Assembly: GCA_963580285.1 (NCBI GenBank)
Contig: OY757016.1
Span: forward strand, 41,865,124 to 41,929,123
Source of the DNA: Lucinisca nassula
Lineage: Eukaryota; Mollusca; Bivalvia; Lucinida; Lucinidae
Length of the DNA: 64,000 bases
Direction of reading: 5' to 3'
Made by a program: the position numbers and the translations under genes. Within the stretch, counting starts at the first letter, position 1; each line of letters begins with the position of its first letter. The notes under the pieces were generated by a model that saw only the letters and a program-made list of their open reading frames with translations, did no database searches and was not told where the DNA came from. Positions 1 through 61,478 of the stretch are shown here, piece by piece.

Positions 1-416
1 TGCTGCCTTGTGCAGAATAGTACAATTTTTGTCTATACAACTGAATAACTATTTGAATGGGGATAACTGACCTGCAAAATTGTCATTTGGGAAGGTTAAT
101 CGTCGGTTTTATGGTCACCGATTCCTTTTAATGGCTCCGCTGAAGTGTCGCCGTAAAGCAAAATTTCCGACCATAAAACTACCAATTTTCCTCCCCAAAT
201 GACAACTTTGAATCCAGTTATCCCCTGATTGTTTTGCCAGAAGCTGACAACAGCAGAATGGAGAGAGCGATTTCAAGATCAATCTTCAGGAAAGAGATAC
301 CAGGAAAAGTCATCATATTACAAATTTGCTTTTATTTTGATTAATATTCGTGAACTGGATCACTAATGATTTCTGAACACTCACCAAATATCAAAAGAGC
401 CAGTGCATGACAAAAC

Positions 417-595
417 ATGCAATAAGTCCTGTGCAACCAGTGAAGACTCGGATCAGCCTGCACACATGCCCAGGCTGATCTGAGTCTTCCTTGGTCACAG
501 TAACATTGTACAGCCTATTAGCTGTCCATGATGCTGGTCGACTAAGTGATAAGAACCCATTTCTCATAAGCTAGCTTAATTATTTTGTCAAGTCT
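417..595. repeat. Small hairpin repeat (GATCAGCCTG type)
   Basis: An imperfect palindrome at 442-488 has arms built on GACTCGGATCAGCCTG and its complement around a 10-base loop. It resembles the palindromic cores of the MITEs seen elsewhere in the window. Positions 1-416 hold no recognisable gene; the next copine exon expected on this strand was not found here. Confidence 0.5.
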
Positions 596-870
596 GTTTT
601 TGTTTGTTTGCGTTGAGGTTTTACATCCCCATCAACACTATTTAGGTTATTTTGGAGATGTTACTTCTGATTTTGTGGGACTTTTACCCCTGACTGAGAT
701 GAAATGACATCTTAAGCCCTACTGCCCAAGGAAACCACTAGGGTCTAAGAACTAGTCCAACTTGTGCCACCTTTCCTGGGCAGATTAAGACCTTCTAAGC
801 CGATGACCAGTACTCATATTTGGTCGATTTCAGCTCTGTGTAGAAAAGTCAGTTTAGTAGCAGACATGTT
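595..870 (-). repeat. SINE-like family A, diverged copy
   Basis: Reads in reverse as the ~310-bp family A: a GC-rich head (GCCCCGATGGG type), a middle with 'cctgcccaggcaaag', then 'gtcccacaaaattggaag', 'gacctttacagtgttga' and a (CAAA)n tail. Here the tail end is at ~595 and the head end is decayed. No tRNA-like A or B box is evident in family A. Confidence 0.6.
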
Positions 871-1025
871 TCGGCTATCTTACAACAAGTGTCAACCTTT
901 ATACTTATACTTAAAACGTTCATGTTTGAACCCTTCTAATGCTAATCACAACTAGCAGATGGCATTTTCAATAAGTTTTTTTCTTAGTTTTCAGAGAAAA
1001 TAAGTCTTGACATTTCATGTGCATT

Positions 1026-1820
1026 GTCTGCCCAGCAGACAATTCACATGAAATATCAAGCCCTATTTTCTATTTTTCTGTCCAGCAGACAATTCACATG
1101 AAATATCCAACCCTAATTTCTATTTGTCTGCCCAGCAGACAATTCACATGAAATATCCAGCCCTAATTTCTATTTGCCTGCCCAGCAGATAATTCACATG
1201 AAATATCCAGCCCTAATTTCTATTTGTCTGCCCAGCAGACAATTCACATGAAATATCCAGCCCTAATTTTTATTTGTCTGCCCAGCAGACAATTCACATG
1301 AAATATCAAGCCTTATTTTCTATTTATCTGTCCAGCAGATAATTCACAAGAAATATCAAGCCTATTTTCTATTTGTCAGCCCAGCAGATAAATCACATGA
1401 AATATCAAGCCCTATTTTCTATTTGTGTCCAGGAGATAATTCACATGAAATATCAAGCCCTATTTTCTATTTGTCAGCCCAGCAGATAATTCACATGAAA
1501 TATCAAGCCCTATTTTCTATTTGTCAACCCAGCAGATAATTCATATGAGATATGCAGCCCTAATTTCTATTTGTCTGTCCAGCAGACAATTCACATGAAA
1601 TATGCAGCCCTAATTTCTATTTGTCTGTCCAGCAGACAATTCACATGAAATATCAAGCCATATTTTCTATTTGTCTGTCCAGCAGACAATTCACATGAAA
1701 TATCAAGCCCTATTTTCTATTTGTCAGCCCAGCAGATAATTCACATAAAATATCAAGCCCTATTGTCTATTTGTCAGCCTAGCAGACAATTCACATGAAA
1801 TATCAAGCCTTATTTTCTAT
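1026..1820. repeat. Tandem repeat, ~50-bp unit, ~16 copies
   Basis: Each unit contains CAGCAGAcAATTCACATG followed by AAATATCaAGCCcTATTTTC and TATTTGTCTG. Unit starts fall about every 49-51 bp. Units differ by scattered substitutions (CAGACAA versus CAGATAA; CCAGCCCTAA versus CAAGCCCTAT), so two or three variant types are interleaved. It lies in the copine intron below exon 16. Confidence 0.9.
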
Positions 1821-1845
1821 GAAAAATAAATTAGTAAATCTAGAA

Positions 1846-2330
1846 TTTTATGTAGAAGCTAAAGGGTTACAGTATTTACTGTATGAATTCAGACAGACAT
1901 GCCTGAGCAAACAGTGTAAACCCAGATGATGAGCTGCCATAGCAAAATGTGGCATTCCAGGGTCTACACTGTTGGCAACAAATCCATCTAGTTTTACACA
2001 CAACATTGGGTAGAAAATTGTACCTGTTCAGACTTTAGAACAAGTATGGAAACGAGATGAGTTGTCCGAATACTTAGGGTAAATACTGCTCAGGATTTTA
2101 TCTAGAAGCTAAAGGGTTACTGTATTTATCCTATGTATTCAGACCGACAGGCCAGAGCAAACAGTGTAAACCCAGATGAGACACCGCAGAATGCGACATC
2201 TCATCAGGGTCTACACTGTTTGCAACTCATCCATCTATTTTTAGACACAGCATCAAATTGTAAATTGTACCTGTTCAAACTTTAGAACAAGTATGGTAAG
2301 GAGTTGAGTTGTCCGAATAAGGTAACAATC
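1846..2330. repeat. Two tandem copies of a CAGTATTTAC-ended MITE
   Basis: Copy 1 (~1870-2088) begins CAGTATTTACTGTATGAATT and ends GGGTAAATACTG, so the ends are inverted repeats. Inside is a core of 'gagcaaacagtgtaaaccc' and 'gggtctacactgtttgc'. Copy 2 (~2097-2325) repeats the same order. Other copies are at 24453-24722 and ~47860-48010. Copy 2 ends within about 10 bases of the 5' splice site of copine exon 16. Confidence 0.7.
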
Positions 2331-2334
2331 TTAC

Positions 2335-51641
<49,307 letters not shown>

Positions 51642-51654
51642 CTGAAAAAGATAA

Positions 51655-51860
51655 GTTATTCTACCCTTAACTTATCAAATGCCAATCACGACAACTGCTG
51701 TCTGCCAGTTACTTGAAAGTCAATTTTGCAAACTTTAGGAGCAGTCGGATCTTGGTCCCCACTGTTTGCCTGTATGAAAAAATATTTCTAAAAAACTTGC
51801 AGGAATATTCAGCAGACAACATTTTCAGATGTAGTTTTTTTCGGCATCTTAAGGGTTAAT
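51655..51860. mobile_element. piggyBac-like MITE (ATGCC subtype), deleted core
   Basis: 'cttaacttatcaaatgccaa' at 51668, a shortened core (AGGAGCAGTCGGATCTTGG), right end TTCGGCATCTTAAGGG+TTAA at 51842-51859. Confidence 0.65.
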
Positions 51861-52660
51861 GTACCAAGCAAAGAGAAACAGATGACATTTTCAAATAGAG
51901 TGATCAGTATGCATATCAACACCAGAACGCTTAGAGTCACAAAAATAGAAAATTGGTAAACAGTAAAGACCCCAGACTAAAGGTTTGATAAGTGAACGCT
52001 TCTATGAAATTAAAAAAAAAAAAAAAAAAAAAACAAGACTCTTATTAGATGAAATTGTAGAAGTATTGTGTAATATTAGGATTCAAACCCCACATACATG
52101 TAAGGACTTGATTGCTTGCATAATTACAGTATCGTAACATGTACTGTTTATATTGAGGGCTAATGGATTCTATTTTGTTCTTGTATCAATACTCATTATA
52201 AAGTCTTCACTTTTTTACTAATTTATGCCACAGAATAAAATTGTCTTCACAATTTGCTTAATAAAACTGTAAAACTTACAACAAATCAAATAACATTCCT
52301 CTTTCTTTCTACTCTGCTATTGGTCACATTTGACCATTACTCGCAGATGTACATTACATACCGGTACATTGTACTCCAGATTTGCATGACGAAAGCCTAC
52401 AAAATATATCATGTATAATTACAGTAGGGATCTTTAACCTGCAAAGGGAATGATTGCCTCGGCACAGGGGCATCCATCCATCCATCTATCTACTTCCAGG
52501 AGTAGGTCCGGGGAAACACTATAGGAATTATGAACATAACTGGCTGGACATGATCATGGCAGATAAGAAACAGCAGTCCCAAGGTGTTGGCTAAAAACGT
52601 TAAAACTATTTACAATCAGGGTTCTGTATATGTTGACTGTGTGGTCTAAGCCGGTGTCCC
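51861..52660. other. No gene seen
   Basis: AT-rich DNA with an A20 run at 52012-52033 and a (CATC)n stretch at ~52470. Possible upstream region of the copine coding part; no promoter element can be supported. Confidence 0.4.
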
Positions 52661-53529
52661 AATTTATCTTGACCCCTTGGTAAAGCTACTCAGGGGTTGG
52701 GGTAAAGATTTCCCAGGATATCTTTACCCCCACCCTGGATATCTTCACACCTAGGGGCAAAATATCACGGCTGGGATATCTTGTCCCCCAGGGGTAAAGC
52801 TAAACTGGCCAGGATATCATTACCCCCATCCCCATATTTACAATGTAACATCTTGCATATGACAATCTTTCATAATTCTTGCATTATCCCTGTCAGTTGT
52901 GAGTGGTGGTGATGGTAGTGTGTGGCAAGGTGGGGGGTGAAGAATATCTTTACCCCCCATTCCCATTTTTGGGAAGAACTATTTTCTAAATGCCCAATTT
53001 GTTCATACATGTAACTGAAGTAAGATAGTGGACTCGATGTTTCACAGTGACACTTTAACATTTTTCGTTTCAATCATAACTTTAGACTAATAGTACTACC
53101 CTTAGTAAGAAATATGATCATATTATAGAGGCATATGACTATTTTATAACTTCATTTTGTATATTTTCTTATTCAACATCTTTCTTATGACAATTTTTAT
53201 GGCGTAGCCGTTATGGTTTTGCTTTTGTCCTACATTTTTCGTTATTCCATTGGTCAATAAAACCACATGTCCAAGGAGATGACCATTTCATTGGTCAATG
53301 ATTTGCATAAATAAATCTACTACAAAAATACGACAGTTTACCGAAGTTTTAACCTAGGAAATGTTTCATTTTTTATGTGAGACATGAATAAAAATATATA
53401 CAGTTTCGGCTTGCTCACCGTATTGTCCTTTGATGACCATACGTCATATGTATAGTTGTGTTTCTAGTGAATTCTGTAACTGCTGCGGTGAATAGCTATT
53501 TTGACCTAATTTCATGTGGTTGGTCTATA

Positions 53530-53745
53530 TAGCGAAAGGAACCATTTCGCGAAAGGAAGGTTCCTTTCGCGAAAGGAAGACTTTTCTGCGAAAGGAATTG
53601 TTTGTTTGATTTGAGGTTTAACGTCCCCAACAACACTGTGTAGGTCATTTTGGAGACGTTGCTTCCAAGTTTATGGGACTTTTACCCGACATTGAGATGA
53701 AATGACACCTCAAGCCCTGTTGCCCAATGAAACCAATAAAGAGAT
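53530..53745 (-). repeat. TTTCGCGAAAGGA tandem palindromes and SINE A fragment
   Basis: 53532-53599 has four 'cgcgaaaggaa' units, two forming CCTTTCGCGAAAGG palindromes. A family A 3' half follows on the minus strand from 53600, with its tail in the GGAATTG repeat. Confidence 0.6.
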
Positions 53746-54289
53746 ATAGCATAAAAAAACATGTAATAGTCGCATTACAAATTGACAGATGTTTAATTTT
53801 AATATATGCTAAATTAAAGTTGCAGTGTATCATTTATCTTCAGCGTACTTTATGTCCTTCATTCTAACACAAAATGGACATTTTCGAATATCATTGTTAT
53901 ATAAATTCTGAAAAGGAATAAGTGTAATTTGAGTTTTAGTTTGGTGCACATAAGATCAAGTTTCCGTCCGTTTGTCTGCTCGTCCGTTTGTTCGTCCGTC
54001 TATGCGTTTACGTTCACCATAGCGACAACCCTAAATGTTAACCCTAGAATTTGTGTTCAAAAACAGTAAATGATAACGTTTTCTAATTGTTGTGCATATA
54101 CTTGAGATCATATGCTCTTGAAATGAGGTCATGTTTTTAACCTTGACCTTTTACATTGACCTTAGCTCAAACAGGCGGGACACCGCCCTCTGCAAAGCTA
54201 TTTTTCCTCGCGTGACATCTGAATTGTTTGAATACAGTAAACCAGTTCATAGCTAGACAATTGTTGCTGTCACTATTGTAGCTCATATT

Positions 54290-55360
54290 GCACGACCCGC
54301 AGAAAAATCGACCGACTGAAGTCGGTTGATTTTCTAAGAGTGCCCTAAAATCACCGTGTCATTCTGTCGGTGTGTCTGTCCGTCCGTAACCCGTTTGTGA
54401 AAATTGGTGATAGTGACTTAACCGCTTGGAATATTTAAACAATTTTTGGCATACTGATAGATATCAATGAGATCTAACCAATGAATTTGCGAAATATTAT
54501 ATTCCATTTAGTATAGCCTCGCCGAGGCGAAAATGTGAAAATTTTCGAACTGTTTCTCCTCGGAAACCGTTGGGCCGATTGAAGTCAAATTTCATATGGA
54601 GCCTCTATGGGATGGGGAAACCAAAATTTGCTCATGGGGTCCAGGTCACATGACCAAAATGGCCGCCAAGCCATATATGGTCTGTCTGTCTGTCCGTCCG
54701 TAACCCGTTTGTGAAAATTCGTGATAGTGACTTAACCTCTTGGAATATTTAAACAATTTTTGGCATACTGATAGATATCAATGATATCTAACCAATGAAC
54801 TTGAGAAATATTACATTCCATTTAGAATAGCCTCGCTGAGGCGAAAAATGTGAAAATTTTCGAACTGCTTCTCCTCGGAAACCGTTAGGCCGATTAAGGT
54901 CAAATTTCATATGGAGCCTCTATTGGATGGAGGAAACGAAACTTTGCTCATGGGGTCCAGGTCACATGACCAAAATGGCCGCCAATCCATACATGGTAAA
55001 AACCCTTCAAAAATAGTCTTCTCCAGAACCACTGGGCAGATTTCCACGAAACTTGTTAAATAGCATCTGGGACGTAGGCCCATCATAAATTGCTAAAACG
55101 GTGACCCTGGGTTGACCTTGACCTTCTTTGTGCCTAGGTCAAACTTTTACACATATGCTTTTGTATTGGAAAAGTGAGAATTCATTTTATCCTGCAAACG
55201 ATTCAGAATACAGTACTAAAGTATAAGATATATTTTTGCTCCTTACGATAAGGCGCATTTATTGGGGGAACCGTTTTAGGTCCAGGTCACTTGACCAAAA
55301 TGGCCGTCATACCCATATATGGTAACACTCATAAAGCTAAAAGCATTCGGCGGGTCGTGC
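54290..55360. mobile_element. Element with GCACGACCCGC inverted ends
   Basis: Starts GCACGACCCGC, then the hairpin AATCGACCGACTGAAGTCGG..TTGATT; ends GCATTCGGCGGGTCGTGC. Inside are two ~313-bp direct repeats ('gtaacccgtttgtgaaaatt' at 54387 and 54700; 'cgaggcgaaaatgtgaaaa'; 'catatggagcctctat'). Non-coding, about 1.07 kb, similar in plan to the pearl-like arrays. Confidence 0.75.
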
Positions 55361-56075
55361 ACTTCAGCTGAAGCACTGGTTTCTAAACAACCTTCCAATT
55401 AAATCTACGCCGCATATCTTTTTAAAGATATTTCTTGTTCATAATGCTTTATCCCTGTCAGTTGTGAGTGGTGGTGGTGTATGGTAATGTGGGGGTGAAT
55501 ACATGTATATCCCGCTGGGATATCTTGCCCCCCTGGGGTAAAGCTAAACTGGCCAGGATATAATCTTTATTGTCTGATGAAATCGCCAAAGTCTGCGGGG
55601 CTGCTGGGGCCTCTACCAAATATTTCAAGAGAGGAGCTCAGCAAGAGCTTCTCAACAATGGAAGGTACTGCTGATGTCCAATGGTCTATGACTGACATTA
55701 CATTGCCACCAGCTAAATAGTTTGTATGAATCAGTATTTCACATCTTCTACCTTTCCTCATGGGTGGGGGTGAAGATATCCCAACCAGGATACATGTATA
55801 TTCACCCCCACCTTGCCACACACCACCACCACTCACAACTGACAGAGATAATGCAAGATTATGAAAGATTGTCATAAGCAAGATGTTGAATAAGAGAATA
55901 TACAAAATGAAATTATTAAATGGTCATATGCCTCTATAATATGGTCATATTTTTACTAAGAATAGTACTATTAGTCAGAGGGCCCCCGCCCGTCGGGGCT
56001 TGAAGAAATATATGTCAGATCTTGCAGTAAGGATCTGAATTGCCAAAGAATGGTGATTTCTACATTGCCTAGCTG

Positions 56076-57689
56076 AGGGAACAGGTCGCAGGACGTTTCG
56101 GTCCTGAGTCGTTTCGGCCGGGTCATTTCGGCCCAATTTCGGGGGTGGGTCGTTTCGGCCCAATTGGTGGGTCGTTTCGGCCTGATTTTTCTGTCACTTT
56201 ATTTACATGTATATATATTTTGTTTGTCGAAGATCAGCCTGTGCTTTTGCTATCTTCGCTCGTTTTAAGCCTTTAATAGGCCAGAAAACAGTGCTTTTTC
56301 TAACTGCGTAGACTCGGAGATCAGCCTATGTGTTTGCTATCTTCACTCGTTCAGTTTTTAATTGCTCAGAAAACAGAGAGCTTTTCAAACTATGTAGACT
56401 CTGCTCACTATGAACAGATTTATAGGTTATTAAGTCTTTGAAGGTGTCACAACGACAGATGCAGGCTGGTCATATAAAATAATAACATCGTTCAGTTTTT
56501 AATAGCTAAAAAAAACAGGGTGTGGGGTTCTGTGTAGACTGATCACAATGAACAGATCTATAGGTCATAAGGTCTTTGAAGGTATCACAACGACAAATGC
56601 AGGCTGATCATATAAAATAATTAGGCTACATTTAGCAAATATTTCGCATGCTGTTCTCAAAATGTGTGTGTCATTGATTCTAGTACAGTAGAATTCCGCT
56701 TAAAGACCATTCTTATATTAGGACCACTCCGCTATTAAGACCGGTTTTCGCCAGACCCAAATTATTTCTTATATAATCAATTAAGACCACCCCACTATTC
56801 AGTATTAAGATCGCTTTCAAAAGACCAAATCTACCATTACTAATCTTTATTGAGACCACTTTTTGGCCAAGTCAAGTTAATTTGTATCTCTCAGACCATT
56901 GGTCAATATAATTTTTTGCTGGATTCCTCATCATTACAACAGATCTTGGTAATGTCCCCACATTTCCCTAAAGGTGTGAAAAACAGCAGTTTACCTGTAC
57001 TAATCAGTTTGTTGTTTTGACAAGATTTTTTTTGTTAGGTGAATAAATAGTTTTAATAATTATGGTAATGTACAGCTCTTTGTTCTTCAGAAAGAAGATT
57101 ATTGTGGAACAATTGTCATCATTAATGTGATTTTTATTGGTGTAATATTGCCTTTAATTACATATAATGAGGAAAAGAACAGTAAAGTTAAAGACAGCAA
57201 GATTTACTAAAAAGCAATAAAATAGGCACAGTGCACATAAAAAAATATTTAAATCAGTCTTGCCAGCAATATTTTTTCCCCAATTCCATTATAAGGGACC
57301 ACACCGCTAATAAGACCACTTTTTAGAAGTCTAGAAAGTGATCTTAATAGCGGAATTTTACTGTAAATACTGATCATTCTCAGACAATAATGAAGTCCTA
57401 GTCACATCTCCTCGTTGGTGCTAACTGGAAACATGGCTATGGATAGAACTTTTAAAACACTTTATTTGGGCTATCACAACCATGACTAACGTGACAAGTC
57501 GTTGAAATAATATTCCGAATTTAAATAATAATTACTATTCAATATGTTTTATACAGAACAAATGCTATCTAATAAAATCGGACCGAAACGACCCAGGCCG
57601 AATCGACCCACCGAAATAGGCCGAAACGACCCAGGTCCAAATTTGGGCCGAAACGACTCAGGACCAAAACGTCCCGGATTCAGGGAACA
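56076..57689. mobile_element. GGCC-TIR element 1 with 8-bp target duplication
   Basis: AGGGAACA at 56076-56083 and 57682-57689 flank a 1598-bp insert. The ends are inverted repeats of ~105 bp made of tandem monomers GGGTCGTTTCGGCCC (left 56091-56190, right 57575-57674). The outermost shared block is GGACGTTT(C/T)GGTCCTGAGTCG. No open frame of note, so non-autonomous. A TA-flanked MITE is nested inside. Confidence 0.8.
56684..57365. mobile_element. TA-flanked MITE, CAGTAGAATTCCGC ends
   Basis: TA+CAGTAGAATTCCGCTTAAAG ... CTTAATAGCGGAATTTTACTG+TA; 'aagaccac' phrases repeat inward. 678 bp, no transposase. TA target and CAGT ends suggest Tc1/mariner-pogo. Solo ends are at 15207 and 21409. Confidence 0.8.
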
Positions 57690-57825
57690 TGGTCTTCTGT
57701 TGGATTGCTGGCAGCACCCTTTAGACCTTTGTATAAAAGGATGAGCCTATTGTCTTTTCTCCTTTTCTTGAGAGACTCCCGTCTCTTGTGGACTCCAGAC
57801 AAAACTGGAGCCCACTCGCCTTGCT

Positions 57826-58060
57826 TTGTTTGTTTGAGGTTTAACATCCTCGTCAACACTGTAAAGGTCATTTTGGAGACATTGCTTCCAATTTTGTGGG
57901 ACTTTTACCAGACCTTGAGATGAAATGACATCTCAAGTGATGCCGCCCAATGAAACTGATAGGGTTTATAAGCATGGACAGTCCAACGTGCACCACTGTG
58001 CCTGGGCTCGGACCTGTCCTGGTCTCTCTTCAATCCTGTCTGTCTGGACTTCTTATGTGC
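57826..58060 (-). repeat. SINE-like family A, 3' two-thirds
   Basis: Tail at 57826 ('tttgtttgtttgaggtttaa'), then 'gggacttttaccagaccttg', 'gaaatgacatctcaag', ending in a diverged 'gtgcctgggctcggac'. Confidence 0.7.
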
Positions 58061-58600
58061 TCTCTGCTTGATTAGCCTTCTTATACCGGGTCGGTCATTT
58101 GGCCATTAACTCTTGCTCAGTAATTCCGATCTGATGGTGCACTTTTTAACATAGGATGCATTCTTCCTTGCAAATGATGCCAATGGAGCATGTTTTGGAG
58201 ATCTAAATTTTATAACAGCTGTAAGGGAACAAACCTTGCACCTATACTATCACAGACATATGCACTTGTTGTTGTTGCAACTACCACTGAGTTTCCACAC
58301 TCCTAATCAACTTGATCAAGGATCTGAAGGAAGTCACACCACTGCAATGACTGTCAGACTGTGAAATGTCGTTATTTCTCAATTGACAAATTTTTGCTTT
58401 GGCCTAATGGTAAGCAAAAATCACTAACGAACTGTGATTAAGTGGATCGTCTAAGTTCATTAATACTTGCATTTTTTTACTGGTTTTGAACTTGTTGTTT
58501 GAAGCCTGTTTTCTGGCGAAATGAAAGTCCGGGATTTTGTAAACACGGTGTCATGTTTTTTCTTGCACTCGTTAAAATTATCCATGACACCTGCTTGGTA
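58061..58600. other. No gene seen
   Basis: Unique-looking DNA between two mobile elements; no exon or domain recognised. Confidence 0.4.
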
Positions 58601-58601
58601 C

Positions 58602-60745
58602 GTACAGACGGTCCCTGGACATTTCGGCCCATAACAAAATCGGCCCATGACAAAATCGGCCCATAACAAAATCGGCCCATACAAAATCGGCCCATAGCAA
58701 TTTCGATCAACAATTTTAATGATGGTATAATTATTATGTTTGCATATAACTGATTTGCTTGCACGGCCAATTAAATCAGTAGCATGTAGGTCGAAAATGG
58801 GATAAAAAGAAAAATATGTTCAGTTTGAGAAATTAATGTTCTTTCCTCTGATAAAAAACACATTGTGTTAACAAGTCCGAGAAAATAATACCGCCCTTAA
58901 TCCCACTTTATATAGGGGGTATATGTTATTATGCTTATCTCTGATCCAAGACTTATGTTGTGGGTACTCGATGGAACCGCCACCGCATGCTCGGATTATA
59001 AATAAAACAAATATTCCTTTTTTGTGTAGGAAAAGTAGTCATTTTGGATAAAATGAAAGAATGCACTATGTCACACGGGTGTGTTTTCGTAATGGATATA
59101 TAAGAAAGAAAATCCACATATCCACATATCAGGAGGGACTCTAGTCAAAACCACCATTTGGTTTAAACAGTATTTATTTCAAACATTTACATGCAAAATA
59201 TAAAGTACAAACAACATCATAGAAGTCAGGATCTGACAGTAAGCAAAAATGCTTGTCTAGAAGTCATCTCCTGAAACCACCATTTGGCATACAGACTCAT
59301 CACGAGCCCTACAAATTACTACAAATTTTCATTCTTTCCCAAAACCTTTTTTCATAAGAATCTCGGGCTCGAGTTGGAATGCTCTACCGCGCGCCAAATA
59401 GTCTTGCTCCCCACCCTGGCACAGTTTAGTGATGCTGTGTACCGGGTTTGGCATGTGTCCCCGAAGTCACTGGCCTCTGTTTGTTTTACTTTTAACTATA
59501 CTAACACTCGCCTAGCACTGTACAAACTAATTTCACCTGCTATACTTATCTTTCATTTCAACTAACCCCCTTCAGTACTTGGTATACTGGAATCCCTTCT
59601 GAAAGTTCTCCTAGGAGGTTAAGAAGTAGATAGAAAATGCACTCTTAAGAATGTTCTGAAAATGCTTAAAGGTATATGATATTTGATTGTTTTCACTGCA
59701 GGCAATGGTTAGAAAACTGACATCAAGCGTTGTTCACAGTCACATTGGGCTTATGAAATTGTTAAGGGTTTCGTTGTACATGTATTTCATATTTCTGCTT
59801 TTCAACACTTCCATTTACGTAATGGAATACGCTATGAATAAGAGGCGCATTGATTAGCTTTTAGCAGAAAATCTTCAATTTTATTACAAGAATCATGCAT
59901 AGGTTTTCGTGCATTAACATTTGCTAGGTCCCACTTTTGCTACTTCACGAGCCCAGCATACACAGATCGACTTGCTCAGCCGCACAGTATGGTCATGATC
60001 GCTGGAGGAATGAGGTAGCTTTGCCTACTTTATGATTCATACTTACACACAAATCAGACTGCGCGGATGCACAGGCTGATGTGTCTTTCGTTGGGCCCCG
60101 GCGCTAGGCCCACATATAGCCCTTGTCCAATAACATTCATAAAACGAAACCGAAAGCAAGAAACAAAGAAATAATTAAAGACACACATTAGGAGACATAG
60201 ACTTATGGATGATTGGCACGTGCCACAATAATGACTGAGGTTTGAGTAAAGTGATAATCGTTTGTTTGTTGCTTTAAGGCACGTGTCGATAAAGGCAACA
60301 ACCTAAAGTGATTATTAATCATTTTGCATAACGACATGTGTCATCAATATAAACAAATAAGCAATGACACCAGAACTGGTATTTCAGAGTTCATAAATAT
60401 ACATTTTTTTAATAAAAAAACACACCCTCTTTTATATTTTTTTTATTTCTTATCTTCCATTTCAAAGTTTGCATTGCGAGAAGACTCACATCTGAGGGAG
60501 GTAATTATTGAAAATAATGATAAAGATGCCTAGCGGTGAAAAGCGGTAAAATAAATTGTATATACATGTATTTTATCATAAATTAACTATATCTTTCATT
60601 TTTTTTAATTTTGACTGGAATTCACCCCTATTACAGCCTTTTAATCATTTATGGGCCGAAATTGCTATGGGCCGATTTTGTCATGGGCCGATTTTGACAT
60701 GGGCCGATTTTGTTATGGGCCGAAATGACCCGGAACCGTACAGAC
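58602..60745. mobile_element. GGCC-TIR element 2 with 8-bp target duplication
   Basis: GTACAGAC at 58602-58609 and 60738-60745 flank a 2128-bp insert. The ends begin GGTCCCTGGACATTTCGGCC and, reversed, GGTTCCGGGTCATTTCGGCC. Each continues into 4-5 tandem copies of CATAACAAAATCGGCC. The interior has a GTTAGAACC-type MITE (58860-59100) but no transposase-like frame. It is clearly related in end structure to element 1. Confidence 0.85.
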
Positions 60746-61035
60746 ACCGGATCGGACCGGATCGAATCCAATTACCGGATCAAACCCGGTTTTCTTGGTT
60801 ACTTGCTTACTTACTTACTTGGTTACTTGGTTAATGAGTCACTTTGTCCAGTGGGCGTGACTCTCTTTAGCCGTCTCTTAAAGAAATTTCCACTCGGTGC
60901 AGAGACTATGTTGTTATCCAGGGAGTTCCATGGCTCTACTACTCTGTTTGTAAAGAAGTGCTTCCTCACGTCTGTATTTATATTAACCTTGTGTAGTTTA
61001 TAAATACTGATGACCTCTTAATTCCCTTAAGCTGC

Positions 61036-61478
61036 TCGATGGACCTGTAGGCGACGGCGAAATAGAAGTAGCGTCGGTGACATGCTTAATGAGCTAGAGT
61101 GGCCGTCCCTGGAGGCCCGTCGTGAGCAGTCCTCTTTAACCTTCTTCTACAAGATACACTCTGATTCAGTGTCTATTGATAAAGATAGGTACTTGACCCC
61201 TGTAACAGTGTCGACCCAAACAAGGGCATCAAAAGTAAACGACTCACAATATCGTAGATACCAGTCCTATAGTGATGCCCTGAAGAACTCGTTCTTTCCT
61301 AGAACTATTCCCCAATGGAATAGTCGTCCCTCCTCTGCGGTGAATGCCAAGTCCACAGAAGAGTTCAAAGCCCGCGCAGTGTAAGATTGGGACTCAGAGG
61401 TATGCGTTTTAGGATACCTCTGTTATGCAGATTGTAAATAGTTTTAAGGACGCATCCAGTGCCTCTCTTTTTTTTTTC
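61036..61478 (+). pseudogene. 3' fragment of a second LINE, plus strand
   Basis: The frame to 61384 encodes RRRNRSSVGDMLNELEWPSL, EARREQSSLTFFYKIHSDSV and SDALKNSFFPRTIPQWNSRP, the conserved C-terminus of jockey-like LINE ORF2. A short 3' UTR with a T-rich/poly-pyrimidine end follows. It is inserted in the minus-strand LINE. Confidence 0.85.

Larger units (their letters stand above)
52665..55978. repeat. Inverted repeat pair around a ~2.3-kb interval
   Basis: ~52855-53140 ('caatctttcataattcttgc', 'ctgtcagttgtgagtggtgg', 'tatgatcatattatagaggc') recurs inverted at ~55780-55970. The 'gggtaaagctaaactggcca' block is at 52792 and 55540. The interval contains SINE A, TTTCGCGAAAGGA repeats and the 54290-55360 element. 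It may be one large non-autonomous element; no target duplication was defined. Confidence 0.55.

Noticed and set aside
1026..1820. CRISPR-like repeat of ~50 bp
   Set aside because: The whole unit repeats with scattered variation, so there are no spacers; it is an ordinary minisatellite.
1..2330. A 17th copine exon (vWA C-terminal part)
   Set aside because: I searched the minus strand for the block following 'VVNA/VN' and found only repeats; the exon is expected outside the window.
52870..53073. Frame with HHHHSQ-like run
   Set aside because: Low-complexity translation of a (TGG)n-like stretch in a non-coding inverted repeat.
59284..59565. 93-codon frame inside GGCC-TIR element 2 as a candidate transposase
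   Set aside because: No recognisable motif, atypically short, and the element appears non-autonomous.
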